DNA from: Latrodectus hesperus
Taxonomy: Eukaryota > Arthropoda > Arachnida > Araneae > Theridiidae
Length of the DNA: 64,000 bases
Reading direction: 5' to 3'
Assembly (NCBI GenBank): GCA_037975125.1
Contig: CM075853.1
Coordinates: forward strand, 33,967,113-34,031,112
This document shows positions 1 to 18,100 of the stretch, one piece after another. The translations under genes and the position numbers were made by a program. Numbering within the stretch: position 1 is the stretch's first letter; each line of letters opens with the position of its first letter. Under the pieces are notes generated by a model that did not search any database, had not been told where the DNA came from, and saw nothing but the letters and a program-made list of their open reading frames with translations.

Positions 1-1002
<1,002 letters not shown>

Positions 1003-1040
1003 TAGATATAGATATAGATACTTATGTATGTATATATATA

Positions 1041-3476
<2,436 letters not shown>

Positions 3477-3546
<70 letters not shown>
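3477..3546. repeat. (AT)n microsatellite, 70 bp, abutting a Tc1-type end
   Basis: AT dinucleotide repeat whose right edge is directly followed by a GTGTCCTTAA transposon end, as expected if a TA-targeting element inserted into the array. Confidence 0.97.
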
Positions 3547-3549
<3 letters not shown>

Positions 3550-4663
3550 TCCTTAAATTAAGGATGAAGGATGGTGTGATTTATTTGTAAAGTCTATTTA
3601 TTAAATAAAACGTAAAGAGCAAAAAAGATGTTATATATTTGACATCTATAATTGAAATTGTGATTTTTACTCCCAGGAGCAAACTTCAAAAAATAACCTG
3701 TTTACAAAAACCAATATAACATAGTTGATATGATGGTTAATACCTTGTATGCCCCCCCAAACGATGCAATGCAGGCCATACAATGCCTATGCATGCTGAG
3801 AATCATATTATCGATCTGATCTTGGGGAATAATACACCACTTACATCAAGCAATGCTCTCCAAAGTTCCGGTAGACATGTAGGAGGGGTTGAAGGGATGC
3901 AACTCATCGGCCAAGCATGTCCCACACATGCTCTATTTTATTCAACTCCCGTGAATATGCTGACTAATCCATACGGGTGATATCCTATGATTGAAGGTAT
4001 GCGCCTACAATATTTACACGATGAAGATGGGCATTGTCATCCGTAAACAGAAATTCTGCACCCATTGCGCTCCGAAACAAATGTACATGTTGTTCCAGAA
4101 TGACATTCCGATAGATGCGGCTTGTCATGGTTACATTCTGAACATGCTGGTTTTTGGAACCCAGAATAGTTCCAAAACTAGCAATTCTGCATCAGCATAA
4201 CGGTGTCGTTCAATGGTGTTTTCTTGGTGATAACGGGTACCTGGCCCTCTTCATATGAAAGTCCGTTAAGAATCAGACTGAAATTTAAACATGGACTCGT
4301 CGGAAAGCATCACACAAGACCACTGTTGCGATGTAACCAATGCATGCTCTCTACTCCTGGCTAACCGCTTACCTTTAACTTCTTTCTTCTGAATTTTACT
4401 TGCAAAACGTAATCATTAAAAGTACAATATTTAATAAATGAACACCAGAAGTCAATATTACAAAGAAAAGCAAAAAATTAAAAAAACAACCTATTTTCTG
4501 GGCTTCGTTAACTGTGAGAATTTATTCAATAATTTACACAAGCTGAAATATTGAAAACTCTCTACGTGAATTCTGGTTTCTAGAATCATTTATTTGTTAC
4601 ATTTCAATTTATCAGAAAATTAAAATATGTCACGTTTATTCCATAATTTTTCAAATTAAGGAC
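3547..4663 (-). mobile_element. Tc1-like DNA transposon relic
   Basis: The left end reads GTGTCCTTAAATT next to TA, and the right end at 4654-4665 reads AATTAAGGACTA, an approximate inverted copy ending in TA. This supports terminal inverted repeats at a TA target, the Tc1/mariner rule. The inner part from about 3735 to 4330 reads as a decayed Tc1-type transposase on the minus strand. The stretch 4380-4650 does not read as transposase, so the N-terminal portion is lost or replaced. The exact right boundary is uncertain. Confidence 0.65.
3735..4330 (-). pseudogene. Tc1-type transposase remnant
   Basis: Read on the minus strand, mixed frames give the order of motifs expected of a Tc1-family DDE transposase. 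A LSDESMF-like segment with the first acidic region lies near 4300. FTDDNAHLHR, matching the family's QDNAPPHR-type second Asp, lies near 4040. A segment resembling the EHVWDMLGR block lies near 3920, and the C-terminal SMHRHCMACI...GGHTRY block near 3750. There are several in-frame stops and at least two frameshifts, so it cannot make a working enzyme. The family assignment rests on motif recognition; the catalytic C-terminal half is the recognisable portion. Confidence 0.8.
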
Positions 4664-4665
4664 TA

Positions 4666-5244
4666 AGAAATTGCAAACGAATGAATGCTAATGTAGCAGT
4701 TATTAATCTTTTTATCCGAGAAGAAAGAGTATAAATCATTTCGAAAAACATGGATAATAATTATATATGGGAATATAGAATTTATCTTTTTCTAATTTTG
4801 ATAAAATCTTTAAAAAATTAACATATATATAAAGTACTTATCTTTTCTTTGTTTATAAGCTGAAAGTAACACCATTTAACTATAAAATAGACTTCAATCG
4901 CTCCTTGAAAATATTTTCTTTCCATAAGTATTTATGAGATCATAAATTATTTAAGTCATTTTATGATAATTATAAAATATTTATATAATTCATTTCATGT
5001 TTCTTTAAAAAACTGGAATAAATGCAAAAGCAAACATATAAGGCAAGAAAATAATTAATAAAATTCCAAATAAGACAGGGATAATGAGTATGAGTATATA
5101 AGCGATTTATTGAATAAAAAATATCAATTTATTCAAAAGTTATCAAAGTAATAGTAGCTCAATTAATTTCATCCTTCTTAATTTGTAATTATTTAATACT
5201 TTGAAAATTGTAAAACATATCCATTGGCATGTTATAAACGATTT
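4666..5244. other. AT-rich DNA, nothing recognised
   Basis: No supported feature between the Tc1 relic and the SINE. Confidence 0.5.
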
Positions 5245-5254
5245 ATTAATAAGG

Positions 5255-5518
5255 ATACGGCCCAACTTTTCTAGTGGTCAGCGTGACTGATTACGGATAA
5301 GGAGGTCTTGGGTTCAAATCCCGGTTTGGGCATGGATGTATTTTCTCTTTCTATCTATCCTGTCTTTGTCTTTTCCTTATATGAATGAGGTGCGAATGGT
5401 TGCCTACCCTATAAACGGGTACCTAAGGCATGTGTGTACTGAAGAAGTCGGACTCCACACCAAAATAGGGTTCAGTTGGAAAAGTGGAGCAGCTCACCCC
5501 ATAATCGACAACAAAAAC
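5255..5518 (+). mobile_element. tRNA-derived SINE (family A) with 10-bp target-site duplication
   Basis: The head has an A-box-like TAGTGGTCAGCG near 5272 and a clear B box GGTTCAAATCC at 5311-5321, the internal RNA polymerase III promoter of a tRNA-derived SINE. It is followed by GGGCATGGATGT and an unrelated body, ending in an A-rich tail ACAACAAAAAC. ATTAATAAGG flanks it on both sides (5245-5254 and 5519-5528), a target-site duplication that fixes both ends and shows the copy is complete. An open frame of 146 codons runs from inside this element into flanking DNA and is not a gene. Confidence 0.88.
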
Positions 5519-5528
5519 ATTAATAAGG

Positions 5529-8500
5529 CTAGAAAATGCTTACGTGCATTCTTTGTAAATATCAAAATTAATTATGATTCTGATTCAAACATATTCGAAT
5601 TCATATTATTTATAATGCTAAGAATTCGCAGAACTTTAAAATTAAGCATTTCCTTTAGAAGAAGTATTACCAATTCATTTTTCTCAAAATCAGTACTTAA
5701 ATCATATAAAGTTTTCCCGACGAAAGATATGTACTTGAAATTCATTAATAAGCATTCAATTATAAGATGTCTTTAAAATAAAGTTCATTAACTACGAAAT
5801 AAAAACTTAGGCTTCAAAAATGCGTGCTTGTCTTAGAAGTCACTTTTCTTTATACATAGCCAAGCAAAACAAGATGGATGTTAATTCAAAATGTTACAAG
5901 CATCAGGAAATTACAAGTGAAGAATATTACATTCCTGACTTTGATCCTCAATGATTCGTAGAATTCTTTCGAGGTAAAACAGTGGAGGAATAATGCAAAA
6001 GCCCCACTTCCAGACTGAAGATGAATGACCCAATTCTTCACTTGTCTTTGCGATATTTCATTTGGAAAGATCATAGTCATTTGTTATCCAAAGAGAAGAG
6101 GTATTCTGGAGGAAAAGTAAACAGTCTCTACGTTGACAGTAAGTGTAGATTTCTTAGAAATAATTTAAAATACAGAAAAGAGTTTGGTGAATATGCGTGA
6201 TGACATACACCTCAATAATTATATAATTTTAAAAAACGTATTCTCCATCATATGTAGGTAAAACATATTGTCGATTAATAATTAAAATATTTAATTTTTC
6301 GGCTTTTGTAATTCTCAGAGATCTTATAGTTCTTTCTTATTTTTATTATTGAAGTGGTTTCTGAAGAATTATAGCTTTCCATGTATATAAATATTGTATA
6401 ACTTGTATAAGACTATTGAATCAAACTGTTCTCATATCTTTTAAAATAACGTTTATTTTTCAAACCAAAATTTTAAAAATAAATTTTTCATGCCTATAAA
6501 AATAAATTTGAATATTAATAATGTATTTGTTAAAGATGAATGGGAAAAAAAACTTTTATTATTAAGATAAAAAAATTTTCTGAATCATTTTATTAGATTT
6601 CAATTATTAGTAGGTAAAATATTTAAAATCAAATAAAGGAAAATCAAAAGTTTAATCATAAAAAGAAATACTAAATGTTTGTAGAAGATTATATGATCTG
6701 CTACAGATGAAAAAATAAAACAGAAAGATATAGGGATATAATTTAAAGGCAATTCTAAAAATGCATGGAAATATTTCTAAAACCCTTTATTACAACAACT
6801 AACATCTGGCTTCAGTAGAAAAAAGAACTAAATAAGGGTATTCAGATAACACTCACTCAGTAATTAAGAAAAGTAACTTAAACAGTTAGAAATTCATCAC
6901 ATAAAATATTCTCAAAATAACACTTAGTAGAAGTCATTTCATCCCAACAATTAAAAAACAAACGTATAAAAACAAGCTATAAATTCAAACTTATTGTTAT
7001 TTATTTTTTAATGGAGTTTCATAGAAAAAGCAATTATTCTTTATAAAAAATAAAGCTTTGTGTTTTTCAGTTACGTCTTTCATATAAATTAAAACTATGA
7101 AATCAATTGAAATGCTATCTAATAAAATTATATAACTTAAAAAACTACAAATGGTTATTTTTTTTATAAAAACAATTAATGATTCTGAAAAGGACTATTT
7201 AGAATTTTTTTCTAGAAAAATATAAAACACAAATAATTAAAATTTTCCTCCCGAATTCAAGCCTAACAAGAAATAAATTAAAATCTAATAATATTGGAAA
7301 TCGTTCAAAGAAAGATATTAAATCTCATATTTTTCAATAATCTACATAGATAATTTGTCCTTCATGTATTAATACTCAGAAAATATTTACAGATAAAAGG
7401 TAACACCTTAATGAAAAGCTTGCCATGAAAGTTAAATGTTGTAACACCCAGATATGCTGAGAATAAAAAAACAGGTATTCTTTGACTTTTGACAATACAG
7501 TAGTTAAATTATGTGTGTGTGTGTGTGATAAAGATAACTTTATATATATAGCAAAATATTTCAGAATTACTTTCGAACACAGAGATTTTCAGCTCGCTTT
7601 TATTTTATTTTTAAAAAATTATTTTTAAAACTTAAAATTTACTTAAAATTTTCTTAAGTAGACGTTTTTTAAGAAATAGTTTGGATAACAGTACTGAGAT
7701 ATAGCTTCTCTTTAAATTAATTTTAGCATGATTTTGCCAAAATGATATTTTATCAAAGCCGTGGCTAAAAATAATACGATGTTATGATTTTATAATGCAT
7801 CATTTGCTATCGATCGCGATTAAAAAGATGTTTCGGATTAAGAAATACATATTCTCATGCTTCATACTCAAAATTTAAGGGTATTTAGTACCTAAATCGC
7901 ATTAAGTAAAGAATTTTGAAAACAATAAGAAAATAAGAATCCTCGAATTAAAATAAAATTTACATAAATTTAGAAATATCGGTGAACTTATGATACACAT
8001 TGCCTATTTTGATGCTTAAAAGTTACAATTATATATTTCAGTTTAACCGGTACATTCTCTAAAATAACTTCTAAAATTTACATAATTAGTGTGAAATTTT
8101 TATTAATTAATAAAAAATTTGAATGCAATCACGTAAAAAAACAATTAAGTAAGATAAAAAAAATTAAATTTTTACAGATTTCTTGTATTTTAATGAAAGA
8201 TTTGTTTTCCATTTATTCGAGACAATGCGTTTAGATAGTAAAAGCATGTTTCTGATGCTTGAAATTCTCATTTTATATGAATATAGTGTTTGAATTTGTA
8301 AAGCACATTGTGATGTATGTTTTTAAAGTACCACAAAATACTTATATGTATTTCCTATATATTTTTTAATATAGAGAAATGTTATAATTTTAATAATATT
8401 GATGTATTGGTTACCAGAAAAAACGCTTAAAACACAATTTTTCTTATCTGAGACATGTCAACAAACATTGTAAGGAACAGTACTTCCTTATTTATCCGGC

Positions 8501-11500
8501 ATCCCATAATATATGTGTTTAAGTCTACTAAATTTCCTAATATTATGTTTTATTCATTCAATACAAAATCTCTATTTTTAAATAAGATTTATATCACGAA
8601 TGAATGATTTCAATTTTATCAGACAATACGAAAAAAACACAGAAATGCAGCGGCAATTATTGATTTCCTGTCATGTTTAGAAAAAAATCAATAACAAATG
8701 GGAAACCTATCAAATTACAGGAGTCAATATCAAAGTTATTACATTTTACTCAGTGGTGCTGCCTATATCTTCGAAAAACTGGCGTAATATCTATTTCTGG
8801 CTGCTGTCTTAATTATATCTTTCCCAACAATAGTTATTGTTTCTTTTATTTCGAGAAAGAAGCTTCTTTGTTCTGGCCTGCCTTGCTTCATTTCCCATAA
8901 GCAGAATATTTCCTTTTCAGGTAAAAGTATTTTTCACTGAAACTTCTAAATATATCAAAAAAGAAGTAGGAAGGCATTTTTTCTATAAATAAAAATTCCA
9001 TTCACAGATGCAAAATTAAGAGGTAGAAAACAATTACAAGTAGTTCTACGCCATTTCTAATTAAATTCAGAAAGGTTGTTTCTTTAAAATGCTTATTAAA
9101 ATAATTAATTTTTATTTAATATCAATTATTTTCGAATATTCATTTTGACATCGATCACCTTTGGGAAATTTACTGCATAATTACCGTAGAACAAGATTAA
9201 TCTAAAATAAAGCGTTATTTCACATGACTAGTAAGAAGGAGAAAATAAAGCAAACAGCATAATGAATAAAACTTACGATAAGCATTAGTTACTTTTTATA
9301 AAATGGTAATTTCAGTCGCATACTTTTTTCTCAATCAGCTTCTTGAAAACTATACTATAATATAAGTGATAGAAGAAGCATAAATTTCTAAATTATAGTT
9401 TTTGCAATTAACATATTTCGAACTGTTTTAATGTCCTTAAACTGATTAAGTTTTGTGGTAGTTTTTCTGTAGCTCTTAGCTTTTTAAATATGGCAATCAG
9501 CTTCAATACATGTCAGCCTCTTTTCACTGAACTTCTCTTTCCATCCGTCATTTTTCTTTGAGAAGCCTATCAAGCTGTAGGTATCTGTACAATAAGCACC
9601 GTTACAAACTTTAACAGCTTTAGAAGCGCCTAAAAATGGTAATGTTTAGGTTTCAACTAGATGGTGCCCAATAATTTGGCCTCGTTTAATTAATTTAATT
9701 GGAAACGAATTCAAGCAAAGAACGATAAACTCACACATATCCTTGTGTGAGAAAATAAGTATTAAAGTAATACAAAAGATTAGCAATTACGAATTTAATC
9801 CTATACTAACATAAGCAGAAATAACTGTCTCAAGCGAAGCTTTCCCATTACTTTGGACAACATTTTACTTTACATCCCATTACTTTGTTTATCAGGAGTG
9901 TTTCGATATAACTAAATCATAAATTACATTATAAACTTCTTATAAGTAAATTGATGAATGTTAATTATTATATAATACTTTAAAAATAAAATCACAGCTC
10001 AAAACTTATTCAACAACACTAGAAATTGTAATAATTGCAAAAACAATTTAATTGAACATAAATATCATTAATTTACTGTGTAAGATATTGTACATAATTA
10101 AAATATATCATTCAAAATATATATTCACAAATATAATCAAATAAAACAGAAGTTTCATGCTTTTTTAATAAAGCTTAGTAAAAATATAAAATATTAGATG
10201 CAATGTAATTTGGGTGTATAATGATGACTTAAACTTTAATGAATTTTGAAAAATGTAAAGTTTGTACCAACAAGAAATAATTTAAATTGGTAGTTATATT
10301 ATTTATATTACTGATAGTTATTTTCTTAATTTGTTTTAAAAATATCAAAAAATAATTTTATTACATTGATGTGTACATTTTTGATAATCTGTTTTTTCTT
10401 TAAGTAAATGTGCAAAGGAATGAAACCAGAAAATGAGTAAAAGCTGTTTTTTTAAGCCTTGGGAACGTGAGAAAGGGGATTGATATTTAAATAATGCATA
10501 AAATTCTTGTTTGAAACTACTACTTTTGAGACCACTTCTAAAAACAAAAATTTGATATTCATTGTTACTGAATTTTAAAAAATCAAAATTTTTAAAAAAT
10601 CTGAAAATTATTTAATATAGATGAAGAAATAAAATCGTTATGAATTACAGAGGTCAGAAATTATTATCTAATATTCAAAGTTAATAATAGCAACTATGAT
10701 CATATTGCAGTTTAAAAAGTTACATATTTATTTTCTTCCTAAAGACGTTTACAATTCGTTTTAATCTAATAAGATAAAATTTATGGTAAGTGATTCCGAA
10801 ATTTTGTTGTTATCTTTAATCTACATTCATTAGTAAATTAACGTATTTAACTCATGTTTTAATAAATTTCTTAACATGCATTGTATTTCACATGCTTTCA
10901 TCAAGATAAGATGAGTATTCATGTAGACGACAGTAAAGTGTAGACATATTAAACCTTTGTAATAAGCTTAATATAAGAAGATGCATTAAGTTCATAATAC
11001 ATGCCCAATTCTAAACATGATCCGCAATAGAATGTGAATATATTAAAAAATAACATTATTAAAGGAAAATGAGACATTTTTTTTAAATTATGAAGTGGTT
11101 ATATAAATGTTATACTATAATATTTTAGCTAAATTTTCATGAATGTAAACAATGAAGTATTAGATATTATGAATTTCGTTTATGAAAGTTGATTGTGTAA
11201 AATTAATTTTTGTTTCATTTTGTTACAAAAATATATTTTGCAATAATTACGGAAAATGAACTCAACATAAAATTCAATAAGTTAAAATTTCATAATTATA
11301 TTTCCAGAATAATTTTTTCTGATATGCATTGTAATTTTTATTTCTACCAATTCTTACGATAAACAGATTCAGACACCGTAAGTACATTCTCTCATTTTTA
11401 AAGCAGTAATTTCTATTAAAAACAATTCTAATTTTATGTTAATCACCATGCTTAAACTAGAATTAGCCAGAAATTTAATTGCCTTTGAAAAATTAACAGA

Positions 11501-13499
11501 ATAGTTAGAAAATTGTAAAATGAAGAAAATCCTATAAACTGCATAATAATTTGTCCCACTTCAGGCTGAAGCAGAATTCAAATTATTGTAAAATGTAATG
11601 TCTAAACAAAATGCAAAGTATACCTTTGTCATACTATTTATCAATCTCCAATTTTTACAAAAATTTTGAATTAAAATTATGTATATTTTAATAACAAAGT
11701 TAGCTCCAAAATTCATGGATTTGAACTTAAATACTAAAAAAATATATGACGTGCTGGAAATTTTGGTATAAGTTATTTCTCAAAATGAGCAGGAATAAAT
11801 ATTATAAGAATTTAAATCTCTCTGTCACACAATTTAATTTAATTAAATTTCATTAAACCAGATGGATAAAATGTCTAGGTTTTAAAAGGAGAATTTCTTA
11901 CCACAAAACAATAGCTAGCTTTATATTAAACACATTTGAATATCCGTCATTTCACTTAAAGAAGCTGGAATATGTAAAACAGATCATGTGGTTGCACACA
12001 CACAATTTCTTCCAATTAAATTATATCTATAAGCATGACAGGCCAATTCTGTGGGTCATCTGTTTTGCCCATGTATTTTAATCACCTAGGCCTACACACT
12101 TTCAGTACAAAAATAGCATAAATATAGGACAACCCACATTTTAAGACGTCGTAATTCTGCCTCTTGAAATGTAAAATAATTTTAGAGATCATACACTAGT
12201 AATAAAATTTTTATTAAGCCTAATTTTTAATATGTCACCACATCATGTTAAATTGCATAAAAATGATTATGCTTGTTAATAGCTAATATTCTTAAATTCG
12301 TCTTAACTATACTTAATTAGATAATATCTTGTAGAAGAACTGCCTCTCAGATTTCAAATGCAAACTCAGGTTACTCATCACTAAACATGCGTGAACTTTT
12401 TCAATTTATTTAGATGAATTCTTGCCTTTCAAAACCATGTTATGCATCATGTCTGATTATTATGCTTTATAAATTCAATAGAAGATCAAACTAGTTTGAA
12501 TATGATTTATTCTAAACTCTCAATAGTAAATTAGGAGAAATTCATTCATTTTGAATCAATGCTTTTTCTTTTGTAAAATCTTAATTAGTGAAATGTGCCC
12601 ATCAAAACAAAATTGCATTTTCTCATTATGTTACCAACACACTTTAAAAAATTTAAATTAGCATGATGAGAAGTGAATTTAAGAGTAAAGGAAAACGAAA
12701 TTTATCCTTATTGCTTTTGTAAATGTACATACTCTTAAGTGTTCTATGTGGATACCTTACTTCAGAATTAATGTGTCTCATTATGCTTCTCCTGTAATAA
12801 GATAGGTCACAGACATTAGGCTGATGGTCTTTCACGATGAAAGTGGGGATTAAGCTAATGAGACTTTTTACCTTCTTCTTTGGCCTGCTTGGAAAATATT
12901 TTAGCTTGGGAAAGGTATCTCATAATTGTTTCATTCTCAAAGACGATCCTAAAATTTATAAAAGAGTTTGAAACAAATTTCAAGAAAGTTTATAAAAATG
13001 TCGAACATCACTAACATTATAAGATATTTGAAAAAATCGGTAGAACAAAGTGTTAAAGCTGAAACATGTGAACAGAATTTTGTGTAAATGCTTAAAATTT
13101 ATTTAAATAAGGAATTTTAGAAGGGGATTAAAGTTGAAAAATACTCAAAAAAAGAATTTTACTTGATATTCTAACCAAAAATATTAAATTAGCCAATATG
13201 CGATAAACAAGTGCGTTGAACATTATTGTAATGATTTTATAATGCACTGTATCTTGTCCACTAAAAATATATATTAATCATTGTAATTGTGAGTCTTCTT
13301 CAAAAAGAAATAACTCTGGCATTCTGTTACAACAAAATTAAGCTGTTAAATAAATAAAATTTCAACGCAAATCTATAACGTGTGCATTTTTGTTTCATTT
13401 TTCAAAAATGTAAGCATGATAAAATTCAGTATTTCAACTGACATCAATTAAATTGTCATCAATTGAAATTATAAAGATATTAGTGACAAGTTATAGCAG
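5529..13499. other. 8 kb of AT-rich intergenic DNA, nothing recognised
   Basis: No open frame with a recognisable domain, no tRNA-like structure and no long repeat. There is a short (GT)n run near 7512-7527. The 75-codon plus frame at 8673-8900 and the 64-codon minus frame at 5886-6080 show no motif. It could hold introns or regulatory DNA, but nothing in the sequence allows a call. Confidence 0.5.
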
Positions 13500-13880
13500 T
13501 CTTCTTAACGCTTGCCATGAATGCAGGCCACTATTAACCAATCGATGGGAAATGGTTCTGCTCGATATGAAAGTATCCAGTATGTCTTCACATTCTGTGG
13601 AATTTCGGTAGACGTTCTTTGTGGGGACGCCACCGATTCCCGACGGACATCTCGATCAACACATGCCGGCGTCACTCGGCCTGCACCGGCACCCCGCAAA
13701 CGTTGCACAGACTTTTGTTCCAACCATCTTCGTCACAGCAACTGTGGATGCGTCCAGGTGCTCTCAGCTGCGATTTCGAGCTGCGATAGCGTTCAAATCA
13801 ACTACCAGTTCCTAAAATTCTACACAACGAACAAGTTCAGAACACTAAAATTAATCCAACTAATTACTTTCCTTCCTTAA
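13500..13880. other. less AT-rich block of unknown nature
   Basis: About 13610-13800 is markedly richer in G and C, with many CpG steps, than the DNA around it. Open frames exist on both strands (119 codons plus at 13521-13880, 72 codons minus at 13505-13723) but none shows a domain I recognise. The compositional break suggests a fragment of a mobile element or an exon of an unrecognised gene. Confidence 0.35.
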
Positions 13881-14259
13881 AAGGGACTCCAAATGAGTAA
13901 AGACCTGGCTGTCCACCAACAGGAATCTTATAACTCAGAAGCAGAGTCAACAGATCTCGAAAATTATCTAAATTCTTCAATTCAAGTAACAAACAAACTA
14001 ATCACCAGTTTTTCAATTTCCAAAATTACTAGTACTTAGTACATATCTAGATTTCAAGACATGTAAATAACTAATTGCATTTTATTCCTATAAACTTCTA
14101 AATTACATTAACTATAATCAATTTCTGTTCGTAAATTATGTAAATATTACACAACCATCCTTATTTAAATTTATTTAGATCCTGTTAACATTTATTTTTC
14201 TGTTTCCCTTGATCCTATCCAATTAATTCTGTTATTTCAAATTTGTATTCCGAACTGTG

Positions 14260-14290
14260 TTACAGTGATCTACTGCGTAGATCACTGTAA
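14260..14290. repeat. perfect inverted repeat, 14-nt arms, 3-nt loop
   Basis: TTACAGTGATCTAC at 14260-14273 and its exact reverse complement at 14277-14290 are separated by TGC. It sits at the left edge of a GC-richer block (14290-14700) and could mark the start of an LTR, since the sequence before it reads TGTGTTACAG. I found no matching right end or target duplication. Confidence 0.9.
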
Positions 14291-14720
14291 GCTTGAAAGC
14301 CCCACCTTTGTAAAGCATTCGTCTCTCAAACAATGAGTTCTGGAGAGCCTCTTAAGGCTCGCGCTCCCAGACTACAGTTCCCAGCGGGCATTCCGTCTAA
14401 CATTCTAGACTGAAGTAGAGGCACAACCTGACAGCCAATAGGAATAGAACAAGGCCTCTTCTTCTCGTTGTCTGTCTGTCTGTGATTTGGCGTAAGGAAC
14501 AACCTTCCTTCTCAATTCAATCACCATAACTCTTGTATGCCTGCTGGAACTGTCTGCATCGACGATGGTCTGGCATTAATTACAAGCGTTCTTTGCTGCA
14601 AGAGCAAACTTTCAAAGATTATTTGCAAAGCTGCAATAACGGTACGAATATTGCCCAATCTGCAGGCTCGTTACCATATATCGAATCCTGCGTGCCCTAG
14701 AGAGCTGCGCATTTCATATA
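14291..14720. promoter_or_regulatory. promoter-like or LTR-like GC-richer block
   Basis: The block contains ACTACAGTTCCCAGC at 14371-14385, close to the ACTACAnTTCCCAGC core bound by the ZNF143/Staf factor family, a GCCAATAGG box near 14430 and a (TCTG)n run near 14470. A 111-codon plus frame at 14537-14872 has no recognisable domain. It may be a promoter with a first exon or a solo LTR; the sequence alone does not decide. Confidence 0.3.
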
Positions 14721-15624
14721 ATTTTAAAAACACGGTGATGTCTACTCTGAAATTTGCATATTTTTCTGGCCTCTCTTTCTTGGAGTTGCATTTTCAATGT
14801 CGGGCTGTGTATTATATTATATTCTTAAAAAGGCAAGTGATATTTTTACAACATTTCCCACTAAAACTCTGAAGAAAAAAGAAAGAATTTAGTGTAGACA
14901 TTTTCTACAAATAAGAATTCTGCTTGAAAAACTGTTTGGTGGCATTTTCACCTTTGTACTTACCAACCTATAAAAATAATTTCATAGATAGTAGTAATTA
15001 TTTACGTGTAACGAAGAAGAAAACACTGAAATCATCAAACTGTTTCAACAGACATCCAATGAAAATTCAACATCATTCTCCCTTTACAATAGTCATTATA
15101 TCCCAAACATCATTTAAATAAACGATATGATCCTATATGTATTCAACATTTAAAATAAAATGTAAAATCAAGTACAGTGTACATACAATTCACCATTTAT
15201 TTTAAGAAATTTACTTATGATAAATTTCCTTTCAAAATAGACAAATCACACACTTTCTGTATTTAAAACTGAAAATTAACATAGAAAGACTTTTAAATTT
15301 GGCACTTAAGAATTCAACAAAAATAATTTTAGAATTTGCAATTAAAAATTTAATTAAAATTTCATTTAAAAATATTTTGTCATGAATTTCTGTCTGTATG
15401 CTACATTTAAATATTATCTCTGTTATGTAGCAAAAAGTCTTTTCCTAATATCACAAAATCCATTTTTATCATAATCATGCTTTTGTTAAAATTATCAAAT
15501 ATTTTAGTTCTATATAGAAATTTAATAAATGAACAAACTGAACATGAAAAAAGTTACTTTAATATTAAAAAAATCTCTAAATTATTCTTTTTATCCTCGT
15601 TAAAAAACAAAATTGAAAAGATAT
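14721..15624. other. AT-rich DNA, nothing recognised
   Basis: Only short random frames. Confidence 0.5.
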
Positions 15625-15664
15625 TATATATATATATGTATATATATATATGTATATATATACA

Positions 15665-15740
<76 letters not shown>
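15625..15740. repeat. (AT)n microsatellite with ATGT variants
   Basis: The left third is interrupted by regularly spaced TG/CA variants, the rest is pure AT. Tyr-Ile frames on both strands are artefacts. Confidence 0.97.
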
Positions 15741-15742
<2 letters not shown>

Positions 15743-16352
15743 CCTCTATATATAATCCCTAAGTGATCGAAATGATTCAGTGTTTTCATAACTTATGAGT
15801 AGAGACCAAATAAAAGACCTCAAACCTTGGACTACCTACTAAGATGTATCATTTTATGAGGATAGCATTGCAACCATTACTTATTTTGTGTCCATCATTC
15901 GTCATTAACGATCATGATGAATATCCACTAAGGACGGGAATTTAATTATAAATTTAATACTCACAGAGAAAATACACAATTTCATTGCAATAAAATTTAT
16001 GCAATTCCAGTTTTAGAATACAATAACCATCTTTTTAAAGAAAATTGGAAAATACATTCAAGGAAGAAATCATAATTGTCTTCACTGTGCATTTATGGCT
16101 TGCAATTTTAAGTTTAAACCTGAGAACCCCACTTACCCTGAATTTCTCGTGTGGTCTAAATTTGCTAGTTGAAAGTAAGATCAAACTCTAAGACATGGGC
16201 TAAAACAATTCAAGTCAATGATTTTATATCACTTGATGTTTGATATCTTCGGAAGTGTTAGATTATTTTCTGAATCTTACAGATATAAACATATTCGTTT
16301 ATCAGCAAAAACATTCATAGGATATTCTCTCATTTGCTTATTTGCTTATTAT
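15741..16352. other. AT-rich DNA, nothing recognised
   Basis: Spacer between two (AT)n arrays; no supported feature. Confidence 0.5.

Positions 16353-18100
<1,748 letters not shown>

Noticed and set aside
5260..5330. Possible tRNA gene
   Set aside because: A and B boxes are present but no full cloverleaf is kept, and an A-rich tail with target-site duplications shows a SINE; the same reasoning applies at 24760-25143, 27688-27865, 35432-35606 and 38917-39093.
13521..13880. 119-codon plus-strand frame as a host gene
   Set aside because: Frames of similar quality exist on both strands and none shows a domain; listed only as an unexplained GC-rich block.
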